Assembly: GCA_020845955.1 (NCBI GenBank)
Contig: JADLEU010000125.1
Coordinates: forward strand, 1 to 64,000
Direction of reading: 5' to 3'
From: Anaerolineales bacterium
GTDB lineage: Bacteria > Chloroflexota > Anaerolineae > Anaerolineales > UBA6663
Length of the DNA: 64,000 nucleotides
The position numbers were made by a program, and so were the translations under genes. Within the stretch, counting starts at the first letter, position 1; each line of letters starts with the position of its first letter. Under the pieces are notes generated by a model that saw only the letters and a list, made by a program, of their open reading frames with translations, searched no databases and was not told where the DNA came from. Of this stretch, positions 18,110 to 26,396 are shown in pieces.

Positions 18110-20458
18110 CTACGCCCCGGCCTGCGCCAGGGCCGTTTTCCACTCGGGCTCGGATGCCAGCGCGCGCGCCACCTCGGCCTGAGGGATGGCGAGCAGGCGG
18201 GTATTCAGGGCCGTGGCGCGCGCCTCAGCGCTGTGCGGTCGCCCACCCGCCACGGCCGCGCCGTTAAGCACCGCGCCCGCTCCCAGGCCGGTGGGCGAGC
18301 CGCTGCCGTCGGCGCAGGCCATCACGACGGAGCCCTCCTTGACCAGGTACAGCGCCGTGGGCTGGCTGCCTTCGGCAAAGATCAGGCTGTTCTTGCGAAA
18401 GCGCACCTCCTCGGCGGCCCTGGCCAGCTCGCGCAGCGCCCGCGCCGAGAGGCCGCTGAACAGCGGGTTGCCCAGCAGCAGGCGCTGCGCCCGGTCGTGC
18501 GTCGCCTTGTCGAGCATCTTCTGCAGGTGCGGAAAGGCGTCGCTCATGTGCGGGAAGTGCATCGCCGCCGCGAACTGCTTCTCGAAGTCCGGCTCGACGG
18601 TCAGCTCGACGTACTCGATCTGGCGCGCGATCTGGTCGGCCTCGGCGCGCTTGGCGACGTTGAGCAGCGCGATCCGCGCCCCGTCGCCGGCGGCGTTGCC
18701 CACCGCGTACACCTGGCGCAGCTCGCAATCGGGGTACAGGCCCATGGCCATCGCCTTGACCTTGTCGATGAAGCTGCCGAACGCCCCGGCCAGCACCACG
18801 CGGTCGAGCTGCGCCACGCCCAGGCGGCGCATCATGATCTTGGCCGCCGAGTACATGGCCGACTTGGCGAGTTGCAGCGCGCGCATGTCGTTGACATTGA
18901 AAGTGATGTCGCGGCCAATGGCCGTCTGGTGAGACCAGGCCAGCACGAACTCCGGCCCGTCGGGCCCCTGGCGCAGGCGCGGCGAGTGCGCCTCCTTGGA
19001 AAAGCGGCCGGTGGCGTCGACCACCCCCGCCCGGTACAGCTCCCAGCCCAGGTCAATCATCGCCGAGCCGCACAGGCCCTTGGCCTTGATCGCCTCGGGA
19101 GGCAACTCGCTGGACCAGGCCTCCTGACCGATCACCCGGAAGCGCACTTCCCAGGTCGTCGGGTCAATGTCGACCTTCTCGATCGCCCCGACCGCCGCGC
19201 GCATGCCGTACTGGATCTGCGCGCCTTCGAAGGCCGGGCCGGTGGGCACCGAGGCCGAGATGAGCTTGTGACGGTTGCCCAGCACCATTTCGCCATTCGT
19301 GCCGATGTCAATCACCAGCATGATCTCATCCTGGTTGTAGGGCTCTTCGGCAATGACACACGCCATGTTATCGGCGCCGACAAAGCCGGCCTCGTTGGGC
19401 AGCACGTGCACGTTGCCCGACGGCAGGATGTTCAGACCGAAATCGCGCGCCTTCACGTCCACCGAGTGATGGATGGCGGGCGCAAACGGCGAAACGCCCA
19501 CGTATTTCGGGAAGATGTTCAGGAAGATGTGGTCCATGCAAGTGTTGCCGACCAAGACGGCCTCGGCGATCTCCGTCGGAGCGTAGCCGGCCGTCTCGCA
19601 CACCTTACTGACGATCGTGTTCAGGCCGTCGAGCACGGCGCGGTGCAGCGTGGCCAGGCCGTCCGAGTGCGTCATGGCGTAGGTGATGCGCGCCATGACG
19701 TCATCCCCGTAGGGGGTCTGGGGGTTCATCAGCGACTCGGTCGCCAGCACGTGACCGGAGTCCAGGTCGCATAAGAAGCCCGCCATGGTCGTGGTGCCTA
19801 CGTCTACCGCCAGGCCCAGGGCATATTCAGCGAAGCCCGGCACAACCCGGATGACTTCTTGCCCCTGCCACACCAAGGCGGTCACCTTCCATTCACCGCT
19901 GCGCACCTGGCGCTGGAGCTCGCGCAGCACGCCGAAGTCGAGGCGCAGGCCGGTTAGGCCGTGCTGATCGGCCAGGGCCGCCTGCAGCCGCTCCCAATCG
20001 CCCAATGGGTCGTGCAGGGTAGCGGGCTTCAGTTCGACAAAATAGCGCTGCACCGCCGGCTGGATGGCGATGTTGAGCTCGCGCGCCGACTTCCGGATGA
20101 GCTGCTTGACCGCCCGGCTCTCTTCTGGCACGAAGACCACCACCGGGCCGTGGATAGTCGCCACGCAGCTCTGCCGCAAGTTCGGCTCGGTCAGTCCCTT
20201 ACTGTGGAAGAAGGAGCGCTCCTTGTCCAGCACCGGGTTGAGGTGTTGCGGACCAGACTCGATGCCGAAGCGCTCGAAGAAGCCCGCCTCCACCCGCACC
20301 CGGCACTTCGAGCACATCAGCCGCCCACCGCATGGGGTCTCGATCTCCACCCCCAGGCTGCGGGCCGCGTCCAGGATGGTTGTGCCTTCCTCGATCAGCC
20401 CGCGCGAGCCGGCGGGCTGGAAAATCACTAGATGTTTGGGCTTCGCTTCGTTAGCCAT
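18110..20458 (-). CDS. RamA-like corrinoid protein reductive activator (2Fe-2S + ASKHA) with C-terminal cNMP-binding-like domain
   Basis: CGGRLMCSKCRVRVEAG Fe-S motif; LAVDVGTTTMAGFLCDLDSG...NPQTPYGDDVMARI; LVIDIGTNGEMVLG; C-terminus GNPLFSGLSARALRELARAAEEVRFRKNSLIFAEGSQPTALYLVKEGSVVMA. Confidence 0.88.
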   Translation of the reverse strand: MANEAKPKHLVIFQPAGSRGLIEEGTTILDAARSLGVEIETPCGGRLMCSKCRVRVEAGFFERFGIESGPQHLNPVLDKERSFFHSKGLTEPNLRQSCVATIHGPVVVFVPEESRAVKQLIRKSARELNIAIQPAVQRYFVELKPATLHDPLGDWERLQAALADQHGLTGLRLDFGVLRELQRQVRSGEWKVTALVWQGQEVIRVVPGFAEYALGLAVDVGTTTMAGFLCDLDSGHVLATESLMNPQTPYGDDVMARITYAMTHSDGLATLHRAVLDGLNTIVSKVCETAGYAPTEIAEAVLVGNTCMDHIFLNIFPKYVGVSPFAPAIHHSVDVKARDFGLNILPSGNVHVLPNEAGFVGADNMACVIAEEPYNQDEIMLVIDIGTNGEMVLGNRHKLISASVPTGPAFEGAQIQYGMRAAVGAIEKVDIDPTTWEVRFRVIGQEAWSSELPPEAIKAKGLCGSAMIDLGWELYRAGVVDATGRFSKEAHSPRLRQGPDGPEFVLAWSHQTAIGRDITFNVNDMRALQLAKSAMYSAAKIMMRRLGVAQLDRVVLAGAFGSFIDKVKAMAMGLYPDCELRQVYAVGNAAGDGARIALLNVAKRAEADQIARQIEYVELTVEPDFEKQFAAAMHFPHMSDAFPHLQKMLDKATHDRAQRLLLGNPLFSGLSARALRELARAAEEVRFRKNSLIFAEGSQPTALYLVKEGSVVMACADGSGSPTGLGAGAVLNGAAVAGGRPHSAEARATALNTRLLAIPQAEVARALASEPEWKTALAQAGA

Positions 20459-20819
20459 GGGTTCCTGAGGCATCCGTCCCTGTCTCGTCTCTGGCCGGGC
20501 CGAGGAAGCGGATGGTGACATCCTGGGCCAGCGCCAGGCCGACCTCGACCTCGATCGCCTTCAGGATCGCGGCCGGGATCGGGCAGGCCGTATGCCGGAT
20601 GTGCCGCCCGGCCGACGCGTACACTGCGCTCTCGGCCATACGTTTGAACACCGCGTGCCCTTTCCCCTTCCATTGCAGCTGGGCCAGGTCGGGATTCATC
20701 GCCGTAATCTGCTCGCATGCGCTGTGGATCGTCACCTGGACGTGCGCCGTCCCCAACTTGACCACTTCGATCACAGCCGAGTGGCCGCACACCCCGGCCT
20801 CGACTTCAACGCGCGTCAT
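20451..20819 (-). CDS. small conserved-looking protein, function unknown
   Basis: MTRVEVEAGVCGHSAVIEVVKLGTAHVQVTIHSACEQITAM...; stop overlaps start of RamA-like gene; Cys-containing. Confidence 0.75.
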   Translation of the reverse strand: MTRVEVEAGVCGHSAVIEVVKLGTAHVQVTIHSACEQITAMNPDLAQLQWKGKGHAVFKRMAESAVYASAGRHIRHTACPIPAAILKAIEVEVGLALAQDVTIRFLGPARDETGTDASGTHG

Positions 20820-20848
20820 GGGCCTGCGTCCTAGCGGTGGGCGTGGTC

Positions 20849-21874
20849 TTAGCGCTCATTGTCCAGCATCGCCTGCACGTTGCCGAGCGGCGTGGTCGGC
20901 GTCATCTCGCAGCCGGTGGTCAATATGAAGCCCTCGCGCCCGGCCGCCTCACGGCAGCGCTGCACCGCCGCCAACACGTCGGAGATGCCGCCTTGGTCCA
21001 TCACCTGCACCGGATCGATGTTGCCGGCCAAGCACACCCGCCCGCGGCACACACGGCGCGCCTGGCCCAGGTCTACCTTTTGGTCCAGGCTCAGGCAGAC
21101 GGCCCCCGTCTCGACCATCAGGTCCCACTTGTCGGCGGTGTTGCCGCAGATGTGCAGCCAGGTGTCGACCCGATAGGCCTTCTTGGCCCAGTCGATGAAA
21201 TCCATCAGGGGGGGCAGGCAAAACTTGGCGAACGCCTTGCGCGAAATCAGGTCCGACGAGGCGGAGTGGTCCGCCAGGCTGATCAGGCCGATCTGCTTCT
21301 CCTCCAGCAGCGGCCGGAAGTATTGCTTCAAAGCGAGCACAGCAAAACCGGTCATGCGGTGGACCACTTCGGGCGCCGTCAGGGTGGCCCGCAGGAAGCC
21401 ATCCAGGCCATACATCTGCCCGGCAGTGGTGAACGGCCCCCACTGCGTCACGGCGACGATCGCGGCTGGCCCCAGGGCCTGTCCCACCGCGCGCGCCGTC
21501 TGACGCACGGTGAACACCGCCGGGTCACGGTCCACCTCGCTCAGGTCCAGGCGATCGACCTCGTCGGCGCTGTCCTGGATGATTGGCACGCCCACCTCGG
21601 GCGCCCCTAGCCGCGGATAGCGAATGCGGCCGCCCAGCGCGCCGATCAGTTGGTTATTGAAGCCCGAGCCGACGAAGACAATCGGGCTGGGGGCCTTGCG
21701 CTGCGCCTCCAGCAGGGCGGCGGTCATCCGATCCGGGTCGGTAGCGACCTCGCGCATCGAGCAGCCCAACTGGTATACGCTCCATTGGCCGGCCCCAAAG
21801 AGCGTGGCCGGGGTCTGGGCCGGCGCACCCAGCCGAAAGGCCTCGCGGATGGCATCCGGGGTGTGCGCGTTCAT
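20849..21874 (-). CDS. UroD/MtaA-type methyltransferase 2
   Basis: WLHICGNTADKWDLMVETGAVCLSLDQKVDL...LAGNIDPVQVM...ILTTGCEMTPTTP. Confidence 0.87.
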   Translation of the reverse strand: MNAHTPDAIREAFRLGAPAQTPATLFGAGQWSVYQLGCSMREVATDPDRMTAALLEAQRKAPSPIVFVGSGFNNQLIGALGGRIRYPRLGAPEVGVPIIQDSADEVDRLDLSEVDRDPAVFTVRQTARAVGQALGPAAIVAVTQWGPFTTAGQMYGLDGFLRATLTAPEVVHRMTGFAVLALKQYFRPLLEEKQIGLISLADHSASSDLISRKAFAKFCLPPLMDFIDWAKKAYRVDTWLHICGNTADKWDLMVETGAVCLSLDQKVDLGQARRVCRGRVCLAGNIDPVQVMDQGGISDVLAAVQRCREAAGREGFILTTGCEMTPTTPLGNVQAMLDNER

Positions 21875-22173
21875 GCGCCGCCGTCCGGCTCGCGCCGCGC
21901 CAGACGCGCCAGGCGGGCTGGCGGGTAGGCCGCGACCAGCTCCTCCACCACCAGGCCGGCCACCTGCTCGGCAGTGCCTTCGCGCGTCTCGGCCGTCCCC
22001 CAGCGAAAGCCGGCCTGGTAGCGGCTGGCCTCCGTTTCCCCCACCGCCATGGCGGCCGCGTCAACCGCCGCCTCGAAGGCGCGCGGCAAATGCCGGGTCA
22101 CCCGGCCGTGTTCATCTTGGGCCCGCACCCCGTAGGGGATGTCCTTCCAGTAGTACACCTGCACCTTCGCCAT
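21871..22173 (-). CDS. small protein resembling the Pfam 'virulence factor' family (PF13769-like), methyltransferase-associated
   Basis: MAKVQVYYWKDIPYGVRAQDEHGRVTRHLPRAFEAAVDAAAMAVGETEASRYQAGFRWG; ATGA overlap with UroD2. Confidence 0.65.
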   Translation of the reverse strand: MAKVQVYYWKDIPYGVRAQDEHGRVTRHLPRAFEAAVDAAAMAVGETEASRYQAGFRWGTAETREGTAEQVAGLVVEELVAAYPPARLARLARREPDGGA

Positions 22174-22198
22174 ACCGCCTCCTCGGCCCGGCGCCCGA

Positions 22199-22507
22199 TC
22201 AGGCGGCTTCGCCAATCGTGCGCTGCACGACCGGGTAGGTCGTGATTTGCCAGACGTCCGCGAAGTGCTCCACCAGCCCATGGATCACCGCTGGGTCGTC
22301 GGCTTGCATCACCCAGAAGGTCCTCTTAGGCGAGGCGCCCACGACTTCGTAGCGGGCCAGGGTCTCATACTTGCCGGCGTGCGGTGTGCCTGGTTCCCAG
22401 TCGACGTACGCCAGCCGATTCGCCTGGATCTGTTGCAGAGTGGCCGACGGCCGGGCCTCTCCCACGACGACGAAGATCATTGCCCGTTGTCCTTCGGCGG
22501 CGCTCAT
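22199..22507 (-). CDS. small hypothetical protein (DUF3303/ferredoxin-like dimer type)
   Basis: MIFVVVGEARPSATLQQIQANRLAYVDWEPGTPHAGKYETLARYEVVGASPKRTFWVMQADD... Confidence 0.6.
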   Translation of the reverse strand: MSAAEGQRAMIFVVVGEARPSATLQQIQANRLAYVDWEPGTPHAGKYETLARYEVVGASPKRTFWVMQADDPAVIHGLVEHFADVWQITTYPVVQRTIGEAA

Positions 22508-22519
22508 CGCCAGCCGGCA

Positions 22520-22972
22520 CTATAGGCCGCCCAGGCGTTCTTCGGCAGCGCGCGACCCACGCTTGGAGAAAGCGCCAGCGCCGTTTTCGGCGCACTGCGG
22601 CTCAAGCTCTACCACCAGCTCCTGAATGAGGCGTGCAACCTGGTCGTTTTCGGCGGCCTGTTGGCGTTGGCGAGCGGCCAGCAAAGCCGGCAGGGCGGTG
22701 GAGGGAGAGCAGGCACTGTGGCGCGCCGGCCGTCCGGGCCGGATGGTGATCACCCCCTTCTCGTGCAGGCTTTCCAACACGTCATAAATGCGCTGGCGTG
22801 GAACGCCGGCACGCTCCGCAACCTCCATGGCCGTCGATTCGGGACGGCCGAGCAGCGCGAGAAAGGCTTCGGCCTCGTAACGGCTAAAGCCAACTACCGC
22901 CAGGCGCTGGACGGTCTGGTGAACGCTCACGGGCAGGGCCGCGTTGCCACTCTGTAGATGGGAAATCACCAC
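22520..22972 (-). CDS. TrmB-family winged-helix transcriptional regulator
   Basis: VQRLAVVGFSRYEAEAFLALLGRPESTAMEVAERAGVPRQRIYDVLESLHEKGVITIRPGRP is a TrmB-like HTH. Confidence 0.87.
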   Translation of the reverse strand: MVISHLQSGNAALPVSVHQTVQRLAVVGFSRYEAEAFLALLGRPESTAMEVAERAGVPRQRIYDVLESLHEKGVITIRPGRPARHSACSPSTALPALLAARQRQQAAENDQVARLIQELVVELEPQCAENGAGAFSKRGSRAAEERLGGL

Positions 22973-23028
22973 TTACGTTGAGTGTATCTTAGCAGCAACG
23001 CGCGAAAAGAGTCAACTAGCCGAGCCAA

Positions 23029-23049
23029 ATCTGACAGTTCTTGTCAGAT
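23029..23049. promoter_or_regulatory. perfect palindrome ATCTGACA-N5-TGTCAGAT, candidate operator
   Basis: Read directly in 'aatctgacagttcttgtcagatc'; lies upstream of the TrmB-like gene and overlaps the 3' end of UroD3. Confidence 0.45.
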
Positions 23050-24066
23050 CTCCGCCATGTCTAGCATAGCGCGCAGGTTGTCAGCCGGGACGGTCGGTGG
23101 CAAATCGCAGCCGCTGGTCAGGATGAACCCCCCGCCCTGGCGGGCGGCGTCGATGCAGGCCTGGGCTGCCGCGCGTACCTCGGCGGGCCCCTTCTGGTTG
23201 AGGATCGACACCGGGTCGATGTTGCCGGCCAGGGTGATCTTGTCGCCCACGCTCTGCTTGGCCTGCCGCAGGTCTACTTTGTAGTCCAGGCTAAAGCAGT
23301 CTGCCCCGGTCTCGGCGATCGAGGCCAGCTTGTCGGCGGTATTGCCGCAGATGTGCAGCCAGGTATAGGCGCCCTGCTCCTTGGCCCAGGCGATCAGCGG
23401 GGTCAAGTAAGGTAGCGAGAAGGCGCGAAACATGCGATCGGAAATCAGGTCGCCCGAGCCGGTCGGGTCGGCCAGGGCCAGCATGGGGATCACGCGCTCT
23501 TCCAACAGCGGAGCATAGAACTGCTTGATCAACCGGGTGGCGAAGTCCAACATCTTGTGGACTTCCTCCTTCTTTTTCAGAGTCGCCTTCATGAACGGCT
23601 CGACGCCGTACATCTGCCCCGCCAGCGTGAACGGTCCCCAGGCGGTGACGGTGACGATCACCTCATCGCCAATCGCCTGGGTCACCAGCCGCGTGGCTTC
23701 GCGGATGTTCTGGATCACCGGGTCGTTCTCAATCACCGTCACGGCGGTGTTCACGATCTCGTCGGCGCTTTCCCGGACCAGCGCTGTTTCCAGGTCGGGC
23801 GCGCCCAGCGGCCGCTCCTTGATCCGCCCCCCCACGGCCGCGGCCAGGTAGTTGTTGTACCCCGAGCCAACGTAGACGATCGGGCTGTGCAAAAGCTCGT
23901 TGGTGCGGATCAGCAGGTCGGCGTAGGCGCGCGGGTCGGCGATCACCTCCCCGAACTGCTTCTGCCAATGGCGGATGGTCCACACCCCACCGCCGAATAG
24001 CGTGGTCGGCACGCGGCTGCTGGGCTTTAGGTCGAAGGCTTCGAAGATGGCATCCTTGGCTCGCAT
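23044..24066 (-). CDS. UroD/MtaA-type methyltransferase 3
   Basis: TWLHICGNTADKLASIAETGADCFSLDYKVDL...LAGNIDPVSIL...ILTSGCDLPPTVP. Confidence 0.87.
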   Translation of the reverse strand: MRAKDAIFEAFDLKPSSRVPTTLFGGGVWTIRHWQKQFGEVIADPRAYADLLIRTNELLHSPIVYVGSGYNNYLAAAVGGRIKERPLGAPDLETALVRESADEIVNTAVTVIENDPVIQNIREATRLVTQAIGDEVIVTVTAWGPFTLAGQMYGVEPFMKATLKKKEEVHKMLDFATRLIKQFYAPLLEERVIPMLALADPTGSGDLISDRMFRAFSLPYLTPLIAWAKEQGAYTWLHICGNTADKLASIAETGADCFSLDYKVDLRQAKQSVGDKITLAGNIDPVSILNQKGPAEVRAAAQACIDAARQGGGFILTSGCDLPPTVPADNLRAMLDMAEI

Positions 24067-24291
24067 AGAAACGTCCTTGTCAACACACGATGGATAAAGC
24101 AGTCAGGAACCGGAAGAGGGTCGTTCGCACCCTGCCGGCAGGCCGTCGACCAGGCAAGCGCCGCAGCCGGTTGGCAAGGCTCAAGCCTGGTGCGTCAGCC
24201 AACGGCATGGCCGGGCCTCGCCCGTTTTGTCGGCCCGCCCGCCGAGGAAAGCGCCTCGGCACGCTGGCCAGGCGCCGTGGATGGGGTGGTC

Positions 24292-24723
24292 TCAGGCGTC
24301 GGGTTCGGCGCCGTCGGCGCGCTTGCCTTCCAGCTGGCGGAACTTGCGCAGGGCCACCGCCAGGGTGGAAGACTCGGCGATGGACCCGGCGATCAGCAGC
24401 ACGTCGAAGATCTCGTCCAGGCTGGCGCCCTTGCTCCGCGCCGCGGACATGTGCGCCTGCAAGCAGTGTTCGCACATCAGCGCCGCCGCGGCCGCGACCG
24501 CCGCCAGCTCGGCCGTCTTGGGGTCCAGGGCGTGCGGCGCATCGTACAACTGAACCCCACGCAGGGCTTGAGGCACAAACACGCCCGGGCGCCGGCTGAG
24601 CGTGCGCATCAGGAACCCCAGATCCCCGTGGCGCTCGCGCAGGATGCTGATCACGCGCTCAGCGGCCTGCGCATCCCGGTCGACCAGCTCTAGCAGCTCG
24701 GCTAGCAATCGCGCTCGTTCCAT
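24292..24723 (-). CDS. carboxymuconolactone decarboxylase (AhpD-like) family protein
   Basis: LDPKTAELAAVAAAAALMCEHCLQAHMSAARSKGASLDEIFDVLLIAGSIAESSTL; CxxC-x2-H type motif EHCLQAH. Confidence 0.8.
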   Translation of the reverse strand: MERARLLAELLELVDRDAQAAERVISILRERHGDLGFLMRTLSRRPGVFVPQALRGVQLYDAPHALDPKTAELAAVAAAAALMCEHCLQAHMSAARSKGASLDEIFDVLLIAGSIAESSTLAVALRKFRQLEGKRADGAEPDA

Positions 24724-24794
24724 TCGTAGTCCCGGATCACCCCCACGGGCAGGGCCACCGTGGCGGTGGCCCTGCCCGACCCGGCAGCTCGGAC

Positions 24795-25226
24795 TCAGAA
24801 TACCCCGTGGTTGAACCTCGGCGGATCGAGGTACTCCCACTTTTCGCCCGCGCGGTACTTGGCGGTGATGTCAAGCACCTTGAGCGCGTACTCGAAGGCA
24901 TACGGAATCCCTGGCCCACCAGGCACAAACCCGGACGCGATCACGCCCACGTTCACCGCCTCGAAGATCTCGCCGTCGGTTGCCCCCGACTCGATGGCCG
25001 GGACGACGTGGATCAGGCAGCGGGGCGACACGTAGGCAACGCCGATGGAGACAAACATCAGCTCCTTGAGCCTTTTGGGGATGGCGCCGTCGGCGAACAC
25101 CGTCTGGTAGAAATTGGCGAAGGCCATCCCGGCTTCCGGCGCGACCTGGTTGATCACCTGGTACATGCGCGGGACGAACTTCATGTTCGACTTCATGAAG
25201 GCATTGACTTCTTCGGTGGTTGGCAT
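24795..25226 (-). CDS. carboxymuconolactone decarboxylase family protein
   Basis: IPKRLKELMFVSIGVAYVSPRCLIHVVPAIESGATDGEIFEAVNVGVIASGFVPGGPGIPYAFEYAL. Confidence 0.75.
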   Translation of the reverse strand: MPTTEEVNAFMKSNMKFVPRMYQVINQVAPEAGMAFANFYQTVFADGAIPKRLKELMFVSIGVAYVSPRCLIHVVPAIESGATDGEIFEAVNVGVIASGFVPGGPGIPYAFEYALKVLDITAKYRAGEKWEYLDPPRFNHGVF

Positions 25227-25377
25227 GGTTGTCCTCTCACGGCAGTTGCGGCATGCGGCGGTCCGGAGCGGCGGCAGGCGCTGCGCCAGCCGCGGCGTTG
25301 GACCCAGCGAACGGGGGCGTGCAGCTAGGCGTCAATCGATAGCGGCTCCTTTCTCCGCGCGCCCGTCCGGGCGCTGT

Positions 25378-25644
25378 CTACATTGGGATGAAGTACCAAC
25401 CGCGCTTTTGCGCAATTGGTGTGTAGATCAGCCACGCCACGAACAGCCCGGCAAACACCAGATTGACGGGGTCGGTGGCGCGCACGAACACATAGTAGCC
25501 CAGCGCCAGCAGAATCGCCACCTGCGGGACGAAGCTCATCCAGCGCGGTGGCTTGCCATTGGCCACCACGATCTCGCCGGCGTAGTCCTCGTGGCCGGGG
25601 GGCAGCGCCGCTGCCCGCGGCGCTGCCGGCTGCTCGGAGGTCAC
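25378..25644 (-). CDS. small membrane protein, HCO locus
   Basis: VTSEQPAAPRAAALPPGHEDYAGEIVVANGKPPRWMSFVPQVAILLALGYYVFVRATDPVNLVFAGLFVAWLIYTPIAQKRGWYFIPM; two TM segments. Confidence 0.65.
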   Translation of the reverse strand: MTSEQPAAPRAAALPPGHEDYAGEIVVANGKPPRWMSFVPQVAILLALGYYVFVRATDPVNLVFAGLFVAWLIYTPIAQKRGWYFIPM

Positions 25645-25862
25645 GTGCCGCTCTCCTTGTCGTGCTTTTCGGCCGCCCATGGGCGAGTATACACCTCGTC
25701 CCCGTATTGGCGCTCGTTGGCGAGCATGATGTGCTTGGCCGCCTCGCTATCCTCAAACTGGCCATGGGTGCGGGCCCAGTAGTAGCCCAACCAGAACAGC
25801 ACCAGGATCACGGCCAAGACGGCCAGCACCAGCCAAGTTGCAGGGTAGACCATCGGCCTCAC
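25641..25862 (-). CDS. small single-TM protein, HCO locus
   Basis: MRPMVYPATWLVLAVLAVILVLFWLGYYWARTHGQFEDSEAAKHIML...; ATGA-type overlap with the next gene. Confidence 0.65.
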   Translation of the reverse strand: MRPMVYPATWLVLAVLAVILVLFWLGYYWARTHGQFEDSEAAKHIMLANERQYGDEVYTRPWAAEKHDKESGT

Positions 25863-25904
25863 AGCATCGGCCGGCGAGCGGGTGTCGCCCCCGGCCCGAC
25901 GCGG

Positions 25905-26396
25905 CTATTCTAGCGTCAACATGTAGGCGATCAGCGCTTCCAGGTCACCCGGCGACAGGTAGTCAAACGATGGCATCACCGAGCCGGGCGAGACGGCGCG
26001 CGGGTTCTTGAAGTGCAGCGCGTGCCAGCCTTCGTTCTTGCCAATCCCTTCCCGGCTGGCTACGTGGGTCAGGTCAGGGCCTTGACGGCTGGTGCCCCAA
26101 AACACTGGGCTTTGGTAGTAGTAATCCCCCGGCACCGATTCAGGCCCAATATCGCCGGCCTGGTGGACCATGGCGCGATTGGCTTCCGGCGCGCGCACCT
26201 GCTGCGTGTGACAGTAGTGGCAGCCCTCGCGCTTGTACACCGCGCGGCCGCGCAACTCCAACTCGGTGTACGGCCGGGCCAGCGCCGTAGGCCCCAGGGC
26301 GGCCGGGTCTCGCGCTGGCAGGATAATGGTCACGATGATGCCCAGCAGCAGGCTAATGAGCGAACCGCCCGTCAGGTAAACCAGGCCGGGCTTCAC
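25905..26396 (-). CDS. ccoO: mono-heme cytochrome c subunit, cbb3-type oxidase CcoO-like
   Basis: RAVYKREGCHYCHTQQVRAPEANRAMVHQAGDIGPESVPGDYYYQSPVFWGTSRQGPDLTHVA with CxxCH; GTG start overlaps CcoN-like stop. Confidence 0.87.
   Translation of the reverse strand: MKPGLVYLTGGSLISLLLGIIVTIILPARDPAALGPTALARPYTELELRGRAVYKREGCHYCHTQQVRAPEANRAMVHQAGDIGPESVPGDYYYQSPVFWGTSRQGPDLTHVASREGIGKNEGWHALHFKNPRAVSPGSVMPSFDYLSPGDLEALIAYMLTLE

Noticed and set aside
8601-24066. Methanogenesis or alkane activation (Mcr-type) locus
   Set aside because: No McrABG, MtrA-G (other than MtrH-like) or HdrABC genes in the window; only the CoM/methyl-transfer portion is supported.
8601-24066. Epoxide carboxylation operon as in Xanthobacter
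   Set aside because: No epoxyalkane:CoM transferase, 2-KPC oxidoreductase/carboxylase or hydroxypropyl-CoM dehydrogenases seen.
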